Assembly (NCBI RefSeq): GCF_003703975.1
Contig: NZ_QTJY01000001.1
Location: forward strand, 744,001 to 808,000
DNA from: Larkinella soli
GTDB taxonomy: Bacteria; Bacteroidota; Bacteroidia; Cytophagales; Spirosomataceae
Direction: 5' to 3'
Length of the DNA: 64,000 bases
Below are positions 19,107-27,192 of the stretch, one piece after another. Numbering within the stretch: position 1 is the first letter of the stretch; the number at the start of each line of letters is the position of its first letter. Made by a program: the position numbers and the translations under genes. A model generated the notes under the pieces. That model saw only the letters and a list, made by a program, of their open reading frames with translations, searched no databases and was not told where the DNA came from.

Positions 19107-20288
19107 ATGAGAAAGCTTCGACTTTTTTCGAGTGCCATTGCCCTGCTCATCGTGATGGTTACCGGATGTAAGGACGTTACGACCGAGGTGGCCGTCAGGC
19201 CCACACCCGCCAACCGGGCCGCCCGAATCTCCGCCGACCAGCTCGATAAACTCGCCAGATTGTGGGCCTCCCGCCCGGCCGGTTTCGAACAGCGGCTCCA
19301 GGAGGCCGCCGACCGGTTTGCCGCCCAGCATCCCGAATACCGGGGTGTCGTCAAACGGGCGCTTGGCGCGGCCGAAACCGCCTGCGACGCTAATACGCCC
19401 GTCAACCAGTGGCTCAGCAGCGAAATTGCCGACTGGCGGGGTACGCCCATCGCTACGTACGTCCTCGGCCTGGATATGCTGAATCTGCCTACTTACGATG
19501 CGCTGCTGTTCGAGAACAGCTCGGCCAACCAGACCTTCGGGCCGAACGGTGAGTACACCCAGCGGCTGACCAAGACCTTCAAGGATCTGAAGCGTTTCTG
19601 GAACATCGATACCGACGGGATGGTCCTGGCGGCCATGCACGGCCGAATGCTTTCCGATCCTGAGCGCCTGTACCGGACCTACCTGGACGCCTACGGTCTC
19701 TCCCCGGCCGATGCCGCCTATTACACCAATTTCGTGCTGTCGGTCGTGCAGACCTTTCCGCAGCTTCGGAACGGCGACCACCCGATCTTCACCTTCAACG
19801 CTTTCGCCCTGGAAGGGTTCTTCTTCCCGCCGGTGGGCCAGATTCCGAACAAGATCATCATGGGCGACGGCTTTCTGCAGGGGCTGGATGCCATCGGTTA
19901 CGGGGACGTAGGTCCGCAGGCGGTGCTGGCGCACGAATTCGGGCATCAAATCCAGTTCCAGCTAAATCTGTTCGGCGATGAAGACACTCCGGAAGCCACT
20001 CGCCGGACGGAGCTGATGGCCGACGCCTATTCGGCCTATTACCTCTCCCACGCCCGGGGTGCGTCGATGCAGTGGAAGCGCGTGCAGCAGTTTCTCCAGG
20101 TATTCTATAACATCGGCGACTGCTCCTTCACCAGCCCTGACCACCACGGCACCCCGGCCCAGCGCATGGCGGCCGCCCGATGGGCCTACGAACTGGCCGA
20201 CAACGCCCAGAAGCAGGGCCACATCCTGACTGCTCAGGAGTTTACCGCCAGATTTGAAGCCGCCCTGCCCGGAATCCTGGCGCATTAA
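19107..20288 (+). CDS. lipoprotein zinc metalloprotease
   Basis: 393 residues with a lipobox (VMVTGC, Cys21). The zincin motif HEFGH is at 276-280, with a downstream glutamate-containing ELMADAYSAYY (E302) that looks like the third zinc ligand of a gluzincin-type site. The N-terminal 250 residues are helical and unassigned. The substrate is unknown and the location would be periplasmic or surface. It ends at a very strong terminator. Confidence 0.72.
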   Translation: MRKLRLFSSAIALLIVMVTGCKDVTTEVAVRPTPANRAARISADQLDKLARLWASRPAGFEQRLQEAADRFAAQHPEYRGVVKRALGAAETACDANTPVNQWLSSEIADWRGTPIATYVLGLDMLNLPTYDALLFENSSANQTFGPNGEYTQRLTKTFKDLKRFWNIDTDGMVLAAMHGRMLSDPERLYRTYLDAYGLSPADAAYYTNFVLSVVQTFPQLRNGDHPIFTFNAFALEGFFFPPVGQIPNKIIMGDGFLQGLDAIGYGDVGPQAVLAHEFGHQIQFQLNLFGDEDTPEATRRTELMADAYSAYYLSHARGASMQWKRVQQFLQVFYNIGDCSFTSPDHHGTPAQRMAAARWAYELADNAQKQGHILTAQEFTARFEAALPGILAH

Positions 20289-20298
20289 TTTTAAACTG

Positions 20299-20356
20299 GT
20301 AAAAAAGTGGAGGCTGAGAAACCGAAAATCCGGTTTCTCAGCCTCCACTTTTTTAC
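20299..20356 (+). terminator. terminator with 26-bp perfect stem
   Basis: Arms 20299-20324 and 20331-20356 are perfect reverse complements (26 bp) with a 6-base loop, containing the A-tract/T-tract typical of intrinsic terminators. It directly follows the metalloprotease stop codon. Confidence 0.85.
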
Positions 20357-20402
20357 GAAACAATCCCCCGGAACATAGGGTTGAGCAAATTCTTGAATGA
20401 TG

Positions 20403-20459
20403 GAGTTGTTGAATGTAGCGCTGCAAAGCAGAAAATGGCAGCGCTACATTCAACAACTC
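20403..20459. repeat. 22-bp inverted repeat before DUF2945 gene
   Basis: GAGTTGTTGAATGTAGCGCT.. (20403-20424) and its exact reverse complement (20438-20459) enclose 13 bases. The right arm is followed by a second CAACAACTC unit. It sits 15 bases upstream of the ATG at 20475, so it would be in the 5' leader; it may be a REP-like element. Confidence 0.65.
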
Positions 20460-20474
20460 AACAACTCAACCATT

Positions 20475-20684
20475 ATGATCAAAAAAGGCGCGACGGTACG
20501 CTGGAAGTATGGCAAGGGCCATGCGGAAGGCAAAGTGGTGGAGGTGCACCGCGAAGAGGTGGAAAAGACCATCGAAGGCAAGAAGATCAAGCGCAACGGC
20601 ACCGACGACAACCCGGCGCTGGTCATCGAGCAGGACGACAAACAGGTGGTTCTGAAACTGGAAAGTGAAGTGGAAGAAAAGTAA
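20475..20684 (+). CDS. DUF2945 (Hva1/Tudor-like) small protein
   Basis: 69 residues beginning MIKKGATVRWKYGKGHAEGKVVEV and ending QVVLKLESEVEEK, the pattern of the DUF2945 'hypervirulence-associated Tudor-domain' family. The molecular role is unknown. The start at 20475 excludes the upstream inverted repeat. It is followed after 13 bp by a DUF3140 gene, a pairing that suggests one transcription unit. Confidence 0.7.
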   Translation: MIKKGATVRWKYGKGHAEGKVVEVHREEVEKTIEGKKIKRNGTDDNPALVIEQDDKQVVLKLESEVEEK

Positions 20685-20697
20685 AACCGCAGATTCG

Positions 20698-21027
20698 ATG
20701 AAAGACGAGGAAAAAGACGAGGTGTTCGACGAGTTCCGCGAACTGGTCAACATGACGCCGGCCGAACTGGAAAAGTGGCTGGAAACCGAAGAATCGAAAT
20801 CCGTGGGCTGGGACAGCGGAGACGGCGAGTCGGTCGGCCACAAATCAGGCGAACGCATCGTAGAAATCCGCCGGAAAAAGCGCTCTGACCTGAGCGAGCC
20901 CGACTTCGAGCATATGCGCAAGGTGATCGGTTATATCAAACGCCACCGCGCCCAGCGACCGAAGGAAGTCGAAGGCAGCAACTGGGAGTATTCCCTGAAA
21001 AATTGGGGGCACAATCCCGAAAAGTGA
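20698..21027 (+). CDS. DUF3140-family protein
   Basis: 109 residues, highly charged: DEFRELVNMTPAELEKWLETEESKSVGW, then SGERIVEIRRKKRSDLSEPDFEHMRKVIGYIKRHRAQRP. It matches the DUF3140 pattern, sometimes described as DNA-binding, though the function is unproven. ATG 20698 is chosen; an earlier start overlaps the preceding gene. Confidence 0.7.
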   Translation: MKDEEKDEVFDEFRELVNMTPAELEKWLETEESKSVGWDSGDGESVGHKSGERIVEIRRKKRSDLSEPDFEHMRKVIGYIKRHRAQRPKEVEGSNWEYSLKNWGHNPEK

Positions 21028-21032
21028 AAATT

Positions 21033-21066
21033 GGGGAGAGGGGCCGGCCCTTCTCCCTTTTTTTAT
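21033..21066. terminator. intrinsic terminator
   Basis: GGGGAGAGGGGCC / GGCCCTTCTCCC hairpin with one mismatch and a run of seven T. It ends the DUF2945-DUF3140 unit and overlaps the end of the convergent pseudogene. Confidence 0.75.
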
Positions 21067-21650
21067 TTTTTACTCCGGGAAGGGCCGGTATTCAGCACTC
21101 CGGCGTCATACACGATCTTCCCTCCTACCATCGTCAGCACACTTTCCGTTTGCAACAGCCGCGGGTTCGTCACTTTAAAGATGTTCTGCGGTAATACCGC
21201 CAGGTCGGCCCACTTCCCGACCGTCAGCGTCCCTTTGTTTGATTCTTCAAATTCGGCAAAAGCCGCCGTGCGGGTATTAGCGATCACGGCCTGCTCCCGG
21301 GTGATGGCTTCGGCCGGCAGGTGCGGAAGCGTACTGACCATCAGGATGTTAAGGTACGGGTTCAGCGGCCCGTCCGATCCGATCGCCAGCGGAATACCGG
21401 CTTTCATCAGCGACCCGAAAGCCGCGTTGAAACCGGGTCGGCTGAGGAAGCCGGCGATCAGCAGAACGGCAAAATGCGTCGGATTCTGCACGACTACGAT
21501 GCCCAGTTTCTTCGCCTTTTATTGATAAACCGGGAAGCGAAGACCGTCGCCGTGCTCGATCCGAACGCGCCGGGGCTTCCAGTCTGAGGTCAGGTGCATG
21601 GGCCGCCGGAAACCGGGCAGCAGCCAAAATAGAAGAAGCAGGCGTTTCAT
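21063..21650 (-). pseudogene. amidohydrolase remnant (internal deletion plus nonsense codon)
   Basis: Reading from ATG 21650 gives a signal-peptide-like start (MKRLLLLFWLLPGF). It jumps after about 25 residues into the late amidohydrolase motif VRIEHGDGL and meets TAA at 21519-21521. It then continues in the same frame with KAKKLGIVVVQNPTHF and the C-terminal amidohydrolase region (GIPLAIGSDGP.., KGTLTVGKWADLAVL). The N-terminal metal-binding part and barrel are missing. This was a secreted imidazolonepropionase/TRZ-like amidohydrolase and is now inactive. Confidence 0.75.
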
Positions 21651-21697
21651 GGGAGTAAACGAATGGTTACTTCGCAAACCTAAGGTACCTGAATCAC

Positions 21698-22156
21698 TCA
21701 GGAGGTGTACAAATCCGACAAGTCATGGTAGACCCGGATGCTGGTATAAAGCTTCATGGAAAAAAGTCCCTCCTGCCGGATCAGTCCGGAGGGAGTCGTG
21801 CCGGAAAATTCCTCGAAACGGCTTTTCGCCGGATTCCGCAGCCGGTATTGCCGAACCAGAAACTGCTCCACCACGGCTACCTTCTGCTCCGGCAGGCCGG
21901 GTTCGGCCAGGATGCTGAGGTCGATCCGCCGGGACTGCGGCCCGACGAGGATGCTGAGCGGAATCCGGTTCTCCCGGTTTTAATGACCGACATGGTTTCG
22001 CAAGGGACGGCCCGTGTAAAAGGACAGCACCTGTTCAGGAGCCGGGGGAAAAAGTTTCACCACCGGCCGGTCGCCCCCGGTCCGGTCGCGGAAGACCATG
22101 ATGGCCTGCACATGCGGGCGCAGTTCGGGGACAGCAATATAAAATCGAAGAAACAT
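21698..22156 (-). pseudogene. AraC-like regulator remnant with in-frame stop
   Basis: One frame from ATG 22156 (MFLRFYIAVPELRPHVQAIMVF) reads through an in-frame TAA at 21980-21982 into NRENRIPLSILVGPQ..., ending at 21698. The first part looks like the N-terminal sensing domain (DUF6597-like) of Bacteroidota AraC proteins. The C-terminal HTH pair is absent or heavily deleted. Adjacent to another pseudogene, this marks a decaying locus. Confidence 0.5.
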
Positions 22157-22267
22157 GTTTTAATTTAGTAAATTTTGAAGTTGCTGAATACCTATAGGAA
22201 TGATTAGCTTCGCAAGGGCGATCCTTCCGGGATTCCAGGCGACCTGTTACCCTTAATCAGTTGTGCG

Positions 22268-23053
22268 ATGAGCCTTGAGGAAGAAATTGAATTGAATCGG
22301 TTCGGGCAGGGGCTGGTCCCGGTCGAGGACCTGCTGCGGCAATACCGTGAAGCGACGGAGGAGGAACAGAGCGGGTTGTACAGCAATGTATCTTTTCACC
22401 TCATGGACTTCGACCCTGACGAGGAATCTGTCCGGAAGGCGCTGGAAGAAGCCGGGGTAGCCGAGGACGACCATCTGGCCGAAATGGCCCGGCATGCCTA
22501 TCTGAAGCGGAAAAAGTTTGTCAAAATGAGTTACCCGGTGGAACCCTCGGACCAGGCTTACCATTTCCTGCTCTGCCTGTTCCGGGCGGATTACCAGCAA
22601 CGGTTTGCCGCCGAAAACGACCAGTCGAAAAATTGGTGGTTTTGGGACCTTTCCGATCCGAAGGTCATCGACGCCATCCTGACCACCCGCCGGAACCGGG
22701 TGGATGCGGTGTACAACGACCCGGGTTATCGGGGCGAGTTCGAAGCGCTTGCCAAACTCCATTACGAGGACAAACGGCGGATGGCGGCTCAGTTCAAGGA
22801 ACCGGACCCAAAGGCGGTGCCGGTCGACAAGTTTCTGAATTACGACGAACTGCTGACGGAGTCCCTGAAAGTCAATAAGGAAATGGAAAAATTCAACAAG
22901 CCGATTTTTGCGTTGAATCAGGCGCTGTATAAAGCCCTCTCCAGACAGCTCGGTCTGGACGAGAAGGAAACCCGGGCTATTATGGCCGAGGTCGTGGACC
23001 GGCACATGCGGGAGAAGTACGGGGAAGGCTATTTCGATGTTCCCAAAGAGTAA
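22268..23053 (+). CDS. DUF5958-like hypothetical protein
   Basis: 261 residues, acidic and mostly helical. The N-terminus (LEEEIELNRFGQGLVPVEDLL) resembles DUF5958 proteins; the rest, including SNVSFHLMDF and KNWWFWDLSDPKVIDAIL, was not matched to anything known to me. No signal peptide. The stop is directly followed by the reading frame of the next gene. Confidence 0.55.
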   Translation: MSLEEEIELNRFGQGLVPVEDLLRQYREATEEEQSGLYSNVSFHLMDFDPDEESVRKALEEAGVAEDDHLAEMARHAYLKRKKFVKMSYPVEPSDQAYHFLLCLFRADYQQRFAAENDQSKNWWFWDLSDPKVIDAILTTRRNRVDAVYNDPGYRGEFEALAKLHYEDKRRMAAQFKEPDPKAVPVDKFLNYDELLTESLKVNKEMEKFNKPIFALNQALYKALSRQLGLDEKETRAIMAEVVDRHMREKYGEGYFDVPKE

Positions 23054-23083
23054 ATGACTGACGTTCAAGATCTTGTCGCTGCA

Positions 23084-23581
23084 ATGCGTGTAAAATACCG
23101 TCTGTTCATCATTTTACTCGGCCTGCCGGCTCTCCCGGCGTTCGCCCAGGACCCCTGCCGGCAGGCCATTACGCGCGTAGACGACCCGCGGGAGGGAAAG
23201 GTGACCTACTACACGCCGATGATCCGGCCGGTTTATTTCTCGAAGGAGGTCAGAAAAGGCGTTGCGACCTGGTACCTGAGTCTGCGGGCCTTCGGCGACG
23301 GGGTGAACAACGGCAAGCGGGGCGCCCTCATCCGGCTCGACAACGGCCGGACCCTTCGCAAACCCGAGGCCGAGATTGGCCTCCGCGACAACGAACTCCG
23401 CGACGATTTCGACTATGAATACATCTACACGGCCCACATCCGCCTTACCCCGACTGACCTGGAGTTATTGAAAAAACACCGGATTACCGGATTCAGGCTG
23501 TATGTCTACGAACAGAAAGTGTCGGAACGTGAGCAGGCGGAGGGAGTGCGGGTGCTGGGGTGTCTGACTGAGGGGCAGTAG
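23084..23581 (+). CDS. secreted hypothetical protein
   Basis: 165 residues with a signal peptide when started at ATG 23084 (MRVKYRLFIILLGLPALPAFAQ); an ATG ten codons upstream gives no better signal. The mature part contains two cysteines (DPCRQ and GCLTEG) and beta-rich sequence (VYFSKEVRKGVATWYLSLRAFGDG). No family was recognised. Confidence 0.55.
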   Translation: MRVKYRLFIILLGLPALPAFAQDPCRQAITRVDDPREGKVTYYTPMIRPVYFSKEVRKGVATWYLSLRAFGDGVNNGKRGALIRLDNGRTLRKPEAEIGLRDNELRDDFDYEYIYTAHIRLTPTDLELLKKHRITGFRLYVYEQKVSEREQAEGVRVLGCLTEGQ

Positions 23582-23738
23582 TTTCATTTTAGAGAATAAA
23601 GCGATAAAAACTTGTTTATACAAGTAAAAGTATTACCTTACCACCGGCATTTCAAACTACCCTTCGAACACTACGTTCCCTGCTCTACATCTGGAGGATC
23701 CAACGTACTGCCCTGTCAGGTAACCTCCTATCCAGAAG

Positions 23739-24188
23739 ATGTTAAAGCCATTTATTTTATTCATCGACCAGAATGAAACGAATCATTTTCCGATTCGGTC
23801 CATCATCTCGCAGGTTGTTCCGGAAGTCCGGGTCGAAGCGTATTTCGACTTTCAATCCTTTCTGAACGGGCTGGATCACTTAACCACCTCTCCCAGTCTT
23901 TTTGTGCTTGAAATCTCAAGACCCACCAGGGAGTGTCAGCGGTTGATTCAATACCTGAAAGCGGATGCGCTCTGGAAAAAAATACCGATCGTCATATTCT
24001 GTGATGAAGCCGATCCCGGTCTCCTGAGAGAGTGCTATGACAGCGGAGCGGCTTCGCTGATTGTAAAAGGGAATGATTGGGGCAAATTAAGTCTTGCCCT
24101 GAGGACTACCTTACATTATTGGCTCCACCTTACCCATCTTCCTCATCTGATGTCGGAGGTGCTTCCCGGATTAAGGAAAAGAATCTGA
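23739..24188 (+). CDS. response-regulator receiver-like protein
   Basis: 149 residues with the outline of a stand-alone receiver domain: FILFIDQNETNHFPIRSII, LFVLEIS at the usual phosphoacceptor strand, IPIVIFCDEAD, and GAASLIVKGNDWGKL with Lys near the end. The usual phosphoacceptor Asp is replaced by Glu (LEIS), so phosphorylation is uncertain. No output domain. Confidence 0.6.
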   Translation: MLKPFILFIDQNETNHFPIRSIISQVVPEVRVEAYFDFQSFLNGLDHLTTSPSLFVLEISRPTRECQRLIQYLKADALWKKIPIVIFCDEADPGLLRECYDSGAASLIVKGNDWGKLSLALRTTLHYWLHLTHLPHLMSEVLPGLRKRI

Positions 24189-24293
24189 CCTCCGGAAGAT
24201 CCGGAGTCCGGGTATTTATTTTAATGCCGATTCAAATCAGCCATTTCTGCCATTCGTCCTGAAACGTTCAGATCGTGGCCCATCATTTTCCTT

Positions 24294-24500
24294 ATGACTT
24301 CCCAAGAGTTGATCAAAAAGATTCAGGCAATTCAGACCAGTGAAGACCTCATCGGAGCCGCTTTAGCCGTAGATACGTTTGCAAAGACGGCCGACGCCAT
24401 GGAGTTGAAGCCCGTCCTTTACGCCCTGAGCAGAAAAATCAAGGCCTATATCAACTTGTTGGCAGCCATGCAGGTAAATCAACCGACCAGAATGAACTGA
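24294..24500 (+). CDS. small hypothetical protein
   Basis: 68 residues, predicted helical (MTSQELIKKIQAIQTSEDLIGAAL...). No family was recognised. It is the last host gene before the prophage boundary and is followed by a strong terminator. Confidence 0.4.
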   Translation: MTSQELIKKIQAIQTSEDLIGAALAVDTFAKTADAMELKPVLYALSRKIKAYINLLAAMQVNQPTRMN

Positions 24501-24565
24501 ATAGTGAGGCTTCTTTTGAACCGGAATACCAACTGCGTCCCTGGGAGGCACTTTTTATTAGAAAC

Positions 24566-24602
24566 AAAGAAAGCCGCTGTAAGACAGCGGCTTTCTTTGT
24601 TT
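24566..24602. terminator. intrinsic terminator next to the prophage boundary
   Basis: AAAGAAAGCCGCTG-taaga-CAGCGGCTTTCTTTG, with A and T tracts on the two sides, works in both directions. Read on the minus strand it lies immediately after the tRNA-like 3' end at 24608-24630, where a tRNA terminator would be expected. Confidence 0.8.
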
Positions 24603-24607
24603 CTCTT

Positions 24608-24630
24608 CGCAGAGGGAGAGGGATTTAACC
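24608..24630 (-). other. candidate prophage attachment site (tRNA-Ser 3'-end remnant)
   Basis: On the minus strand the sequence reads GGTTAAATCCCTCTCCCTCTGCG, close to the T-arm/acceptor end of tRNA-Ser (GGTTCGAATCCCTCTC..). The remainder of a tRNA cannot be folded from the sequence further in. A 3' fragment flanked by the tRNA's terminator on the host side is what integration at a tRNA gene leaves. The intact tRNA would be expected at the other prophage end, right of this window. The right-hand repeat was not seen, so this is inference. Confidence 0.45.
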
Positions 24631-24713
24631 AATTTCCTCTAGAAAGCTTAATAATGACCATGTTAGCTACTTGAGCTGACTGGGTGCCACCAACTATGCC
24701 GACAGACCTGCCC

Positions 24714-24737
24714 AAAAATAGGGGCTTGGCGCCCCTA
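24714..24737 (-). terminator. terminator of the prophage repressor
   Basis: On the minus strand: TAGGGGC-gccaa-GCCCCTA followed by TTTTT, 10 bases after the repressor stop codon. Confidence 0.8.
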
Positions 24738-24746
24738 CTGTTGGTT

Positions 24747-25184
24747 TCAGTTCAAGGAGAAGATTACTCCTTCTCGCCATAGCGGTCCAACGGTGTCACC
24801 CATGGATTTTCCCTCCAACAAATGCTTCTGAAGCTGAATCGTATACCGTTGGGTTTCTAGCATCTCTTTCAATTCATTGATTCTAGACTGCATTTGATCG
24901 AATACAATCTGGTCAAACTCCTCTTCGTTCGTTTGCGTGCTCTTCTTTGTACTATTGAACATTTCTCCCTCCCCAGTAGCTAACCATTGAAGGTTTACCT
25001 TCGTTGTCTTAGATAAATTTACGAAGATATTTATTCCCGGGTTTTTAGTCTCCTCTTTGAGGATTGCTGACAAGGTAGGGCCGGTTATTCCCGCTACTTC
25101 TGCAAATTTTGATGCGGGCCAGCCCAAATGGTCTAGAAGCTGCTTAAGCCTCGAGCCGTAGCCCGTAGATATATCTTGAGCCAT
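24747..25184 (-). CDS. prophage Xre-family repressor
   Basis: 145 residues. The N-terminal HTH_3 domain (LKQLLDHLGWPASKFAEVAGITGPTLSAILKEE..NPGINIFVNLSK) is followed by a coiled-coil C-terminus with no protease domain. It is divergent from the early genes with ATCTTTA/TAAAGAT boxes between. It is a likely lysogeny repressor, unable to self-cleave, so induction would need another route. Confidence 0.75.
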   Translation of the reverse strand: MAQDISTGYGSRLKQLLDHLGWPASKFAEVAGITGPTLSAILKEETKNPGINIFVNLSKTTKVNLQWLATGEGEMFNSTKKSTQTNEEEFDQIVFDQMQSRINELKEMLETQRYTIQLQKHLLEGKSMGDTVGPLWREGVIFSLN

Positions 25185-25264
25185 CTTTAGAAATATTTAA
25201 GATTTTATTAGGAATATCTTGTTTAAAGATAAGATATATCTTTTATTTGCTAAAGATATACACC
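25184..25264. promoter_or_regulatory. operator cluster of AAAGATA boxes
   Basis: The divergent intergenic region carries repeated TAAAGATA / TATCTTTA half-sites in both orientations (e.g. ATCTTTAGAAATATTTAAGAT next to the repressor start, TTTAAAGATAAGATATATCT in the middle, and CTAAAGATATAC). The spacing and dyads fit binding by the adjacent Xre repressor. Confidence 0.5.
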
Positions 25265-25290
25265 ATCAAATATAGCTATTTCTATATCTG

Positions 25291-25575
25291 ATGCATGTCA
25301 GTCGCAAAAATATTTTACAAATTCTATGTAAATGGTATATGGCTGACCCGACAATTCCCCAAAATGCATCACCTTCCTTGTTTGTCGTGACGGTGTATGA
25401 ACCCGGCCTGAAACTGGTAGAAGCTCCCAGAGACCTTCAGTTTTCAATTGAGTCCCTAATTAGGATGCGGCTGAAGGAAAGGAGGCAGGCCCCAGCTAGA
25501 GAACCTTACTCCCAGAGGAAGTTGAAGTCAGGATTGTGCCGGTACGGATGGATCCGGTCGAGGACCATTTTTTGA
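25291..25575 (+). CDS. hypothetical early phage protein
   Basis: 94 residues (or 78 from the ATG at 25339, MADPTIPQNASPSLFVV). It is the first rightward frame after the operators. No family was recognised. Its end overlaps the convergent 89-aa frame by about 70 bp, so one of the two may be spurious. Confidence 0.35.
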   Translation: MHVSRKNILQILCKWYMADPTIPQNASPSLFVVTVYEPGLKLVEAPRDLQFSIESLIRMRLKERRQAPAREPYSQRKLKSGLCRYGWIRSRTIF

Positions 25576-25775
25576 AAGGGTTCACAGCAGGCATTCACCT
25601 GCGGCAGGATCACATTGGCATCTGGTTGCATTTGAAGAAAGTTAGTAGTCGCCTGCTCATGGCCTTTAGGACAGCAAATTCCTAGCAAATCCATCTCGTA
25701 AACTTTTTGCGTCAATTGGGCATCCAGGTGCCGGCGAATGTCACCTCCGGTTTGGATTTCGTAACGTATGTTCAT
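25506..25775 (-). CDS. hypothetical small protein
   Basis: 89 residues with natural-looking composition (GICCPKGHEQATTNFLQMQPDANVILPQVNACCEPFQKMVLDRI). It has four cysteines in two CC pairs. No family was recognised. It is on the strand opposite to the early genes. Confidence 0.4.
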   Translation of the reverse strand: MNIRYEIQTGGDIRRHLDAQLTQKVYEMDLLGICCPKGHEQATTNFLQMQPDANVILPQVNACCEPFQKMVLDRIHPYRHNPDFNFLWE

Positions 25776-25823
25776 AGATCAAGCCTCTGATTTTAATTTA
25801 CAATATCCAAAATTCCAACGTAT

Positions 25824-26114
25824 ATGACACCAAAAAGTGCAATTGTTCGATTAATCGGCCAGCTCCCGGCCGACATTGCCGAACAGAAACGGAAGGCCAT
25901 CGAGCTGGACCTGATGGAGCTGGGCGAATGGGAACACTACCGGCAATCGGTGCGCAGGCCGGGCTACAACCTCAAGAATACGCATGTGGCCTGCGCCCAG
26001 GTACTGAAAAAGCACCTGGGATTAACCGACGAGTTTTTCACCTGCGAGGACGGAGAACGTGAGCAGATGATCGCCGAGGTACTCAAACGGTTCTATGAAA
26101 ATCATCTGGTGTAA
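25824..26114 (+). CDS. small early phage protein
   Basis: 96 residues, helical, no recognised family. It starts a tight rightward run; its stop codon is directly followed by the next ATG (26115). Confidence 0.6.
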   Translation: MTPKSAIVRLIGQLPADIAEQKRKAIELDLMELGEWEHYRQSVRRPGYNLKNTHVACAQVLKKHLGLTDEFFTCEDGEREQMIAEVLKRFYENHLV

Positions 26115-26432
26115 ATGTCCGCTTCCATGAACCCACAAACTTCTCACCCAAATGACCTGCCGGAAATCCAGGTGACCGCCCAGGAAGTAAAGGTAAGGTT
26201 GAAAGCCGACGGCGTGGCCGTTTTCGCCCTCAAGCGCATTGAACCCGGATCTCCGATGGTCTTCTTTGACATTGCCATTGAGACCATTGAGCTGCGCGAG
26301 ATGCACGGACTGGTGCACAAGCTGATGCTGGACGTGAATGCTGCCTACGTCAGCGCCGGCCTGGCGGCCCCGTTTCCCGAAGCAGAGCCGTATGCCCGTC
26401 ACTTTTCCAACGGCCCTCCAGGTAACTCGTAG
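26115..26432 (+). CDS. small early phage protein
   Basis: 105 residues; the middle part is beta-rich (VRLKADGVAVFALKRIEPGSPMVFFDIAIETIEL). Not recognised. Translation is probably coupled to the preceding gene. Confidence 0.55.
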   Translation: MSASMNPQTSHPNDLPEIQVTAQEVKVRLKADGVAVFALKRIEPGSPMVFFDIAIETIELREMHGLVHKLMLDVNAAYVSAGLAAPFPEAEPYARHFSNGPPGNS

Positions 26433-26507
26433 AAACACGCGTATATACCTTAACGTTTCCTCATTCCTCTGAGGGTTTCTATCTTTTTACAGCTAAAGCA
26501 TACCTCC

Positions 26508-26864
26508 ATGTCGATTCAACAGATTATCTACTGCTATTTCGAAGGAAAGCCCTACGCAACCTTGGTCAGCTCCCCGTCCTTTCAGCCGGATCCTTCAGAA
26601 CAAATGATCGCCCTGCTTCAGGCCCGTAACCTGGTCAACGAGCTGATCCGCAAACTCTCTCACCAGGTCGATCCGCTGGTGGCCCAGATCGAGGAAAACC
26701 CCGGCCAGATTTCCAATAGCGTCCGGGTTAATCAACTGGGATTTCTGATGACTTTTTTCCAGGCCATCGCCTTGCAGCTGGCCGGCGAAATTCATCAACT
26801 GGAGGAAACGGTCCGGTCCCGGCGTCCGCGGCCCGCCATGCCCCTACCCGGATCGGAATCATGA
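26508..26864 (+). CDS. small early phage protein
   Basis: 118 residues, mostly helical, no recognised family. ATG 26508 follows a 75-bp gap; the stop overlaps the next start (ATGA). Confidence 0.55.
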   Translation: MSIQQIIYCYFEGKPYATLVSSPSFQPDPSEQMIALLQARNLVNELIRKLSHQVDPLVAQIEENPGQISNSVRVNQLGFLMTFFQAIALQLAGEIHQLEETVRSRRPRPAMPLPGSES

Positions 26865-27097
26865 TAGCCCCGCTCACATTTTGGCAGGTGAGGCAAGCCT
26901 ACCGTAGCGATGGCTTCCAAGGCTGGACGCCCCAGCAGCTGCGGGCCGCCTTGACCCTGGTCCAGCACCAGTACCAGATCGTCGCCCGCCAGCGGCCTCA
27001 GACCGACCGGGACGGCTACGAGCGGGCGGAGCTGACCGATCTCTCCGAAGTCATCACGCACCGGCTGGCCACCTCCACCGGTATTCACCCCGGATAA
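26861..27097 (+). CDS. small early phage protein
   Basis: 78 residues. Overlaps the previous stop by 4 bp, the usual sign of translational coupling. The family is unknown; it is rich in aromatic and Gln residues (FQGWTPQQLRAALTLVQHQYQIVARQ). Confidence 0.55.
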   Translation: MIAPLTFWQVRQAYRSDGFQGWTPQQLRAALTLVQHQYQIVARQRPQTDRDGYERAELTDLSEVITHRLATSTGIHPG

Positions 27098-27192
27098 CTC
27101 AATCACCCACCTTTCAATCCCAGGCGTATCAAAGCCCAACTTGTAGCTCCCCAGTGGGGAGAGCCAGGGCCGGGTATGCCCAAACCAACTTT

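Noticed and set aside
24630-24710. Intact tRNA gene at the prophage border
   Set aside because: Only a 3'-end-like segment is seen; the acceptor, D and anticodon stems cannot be formed, so it is reported only as a remnant.
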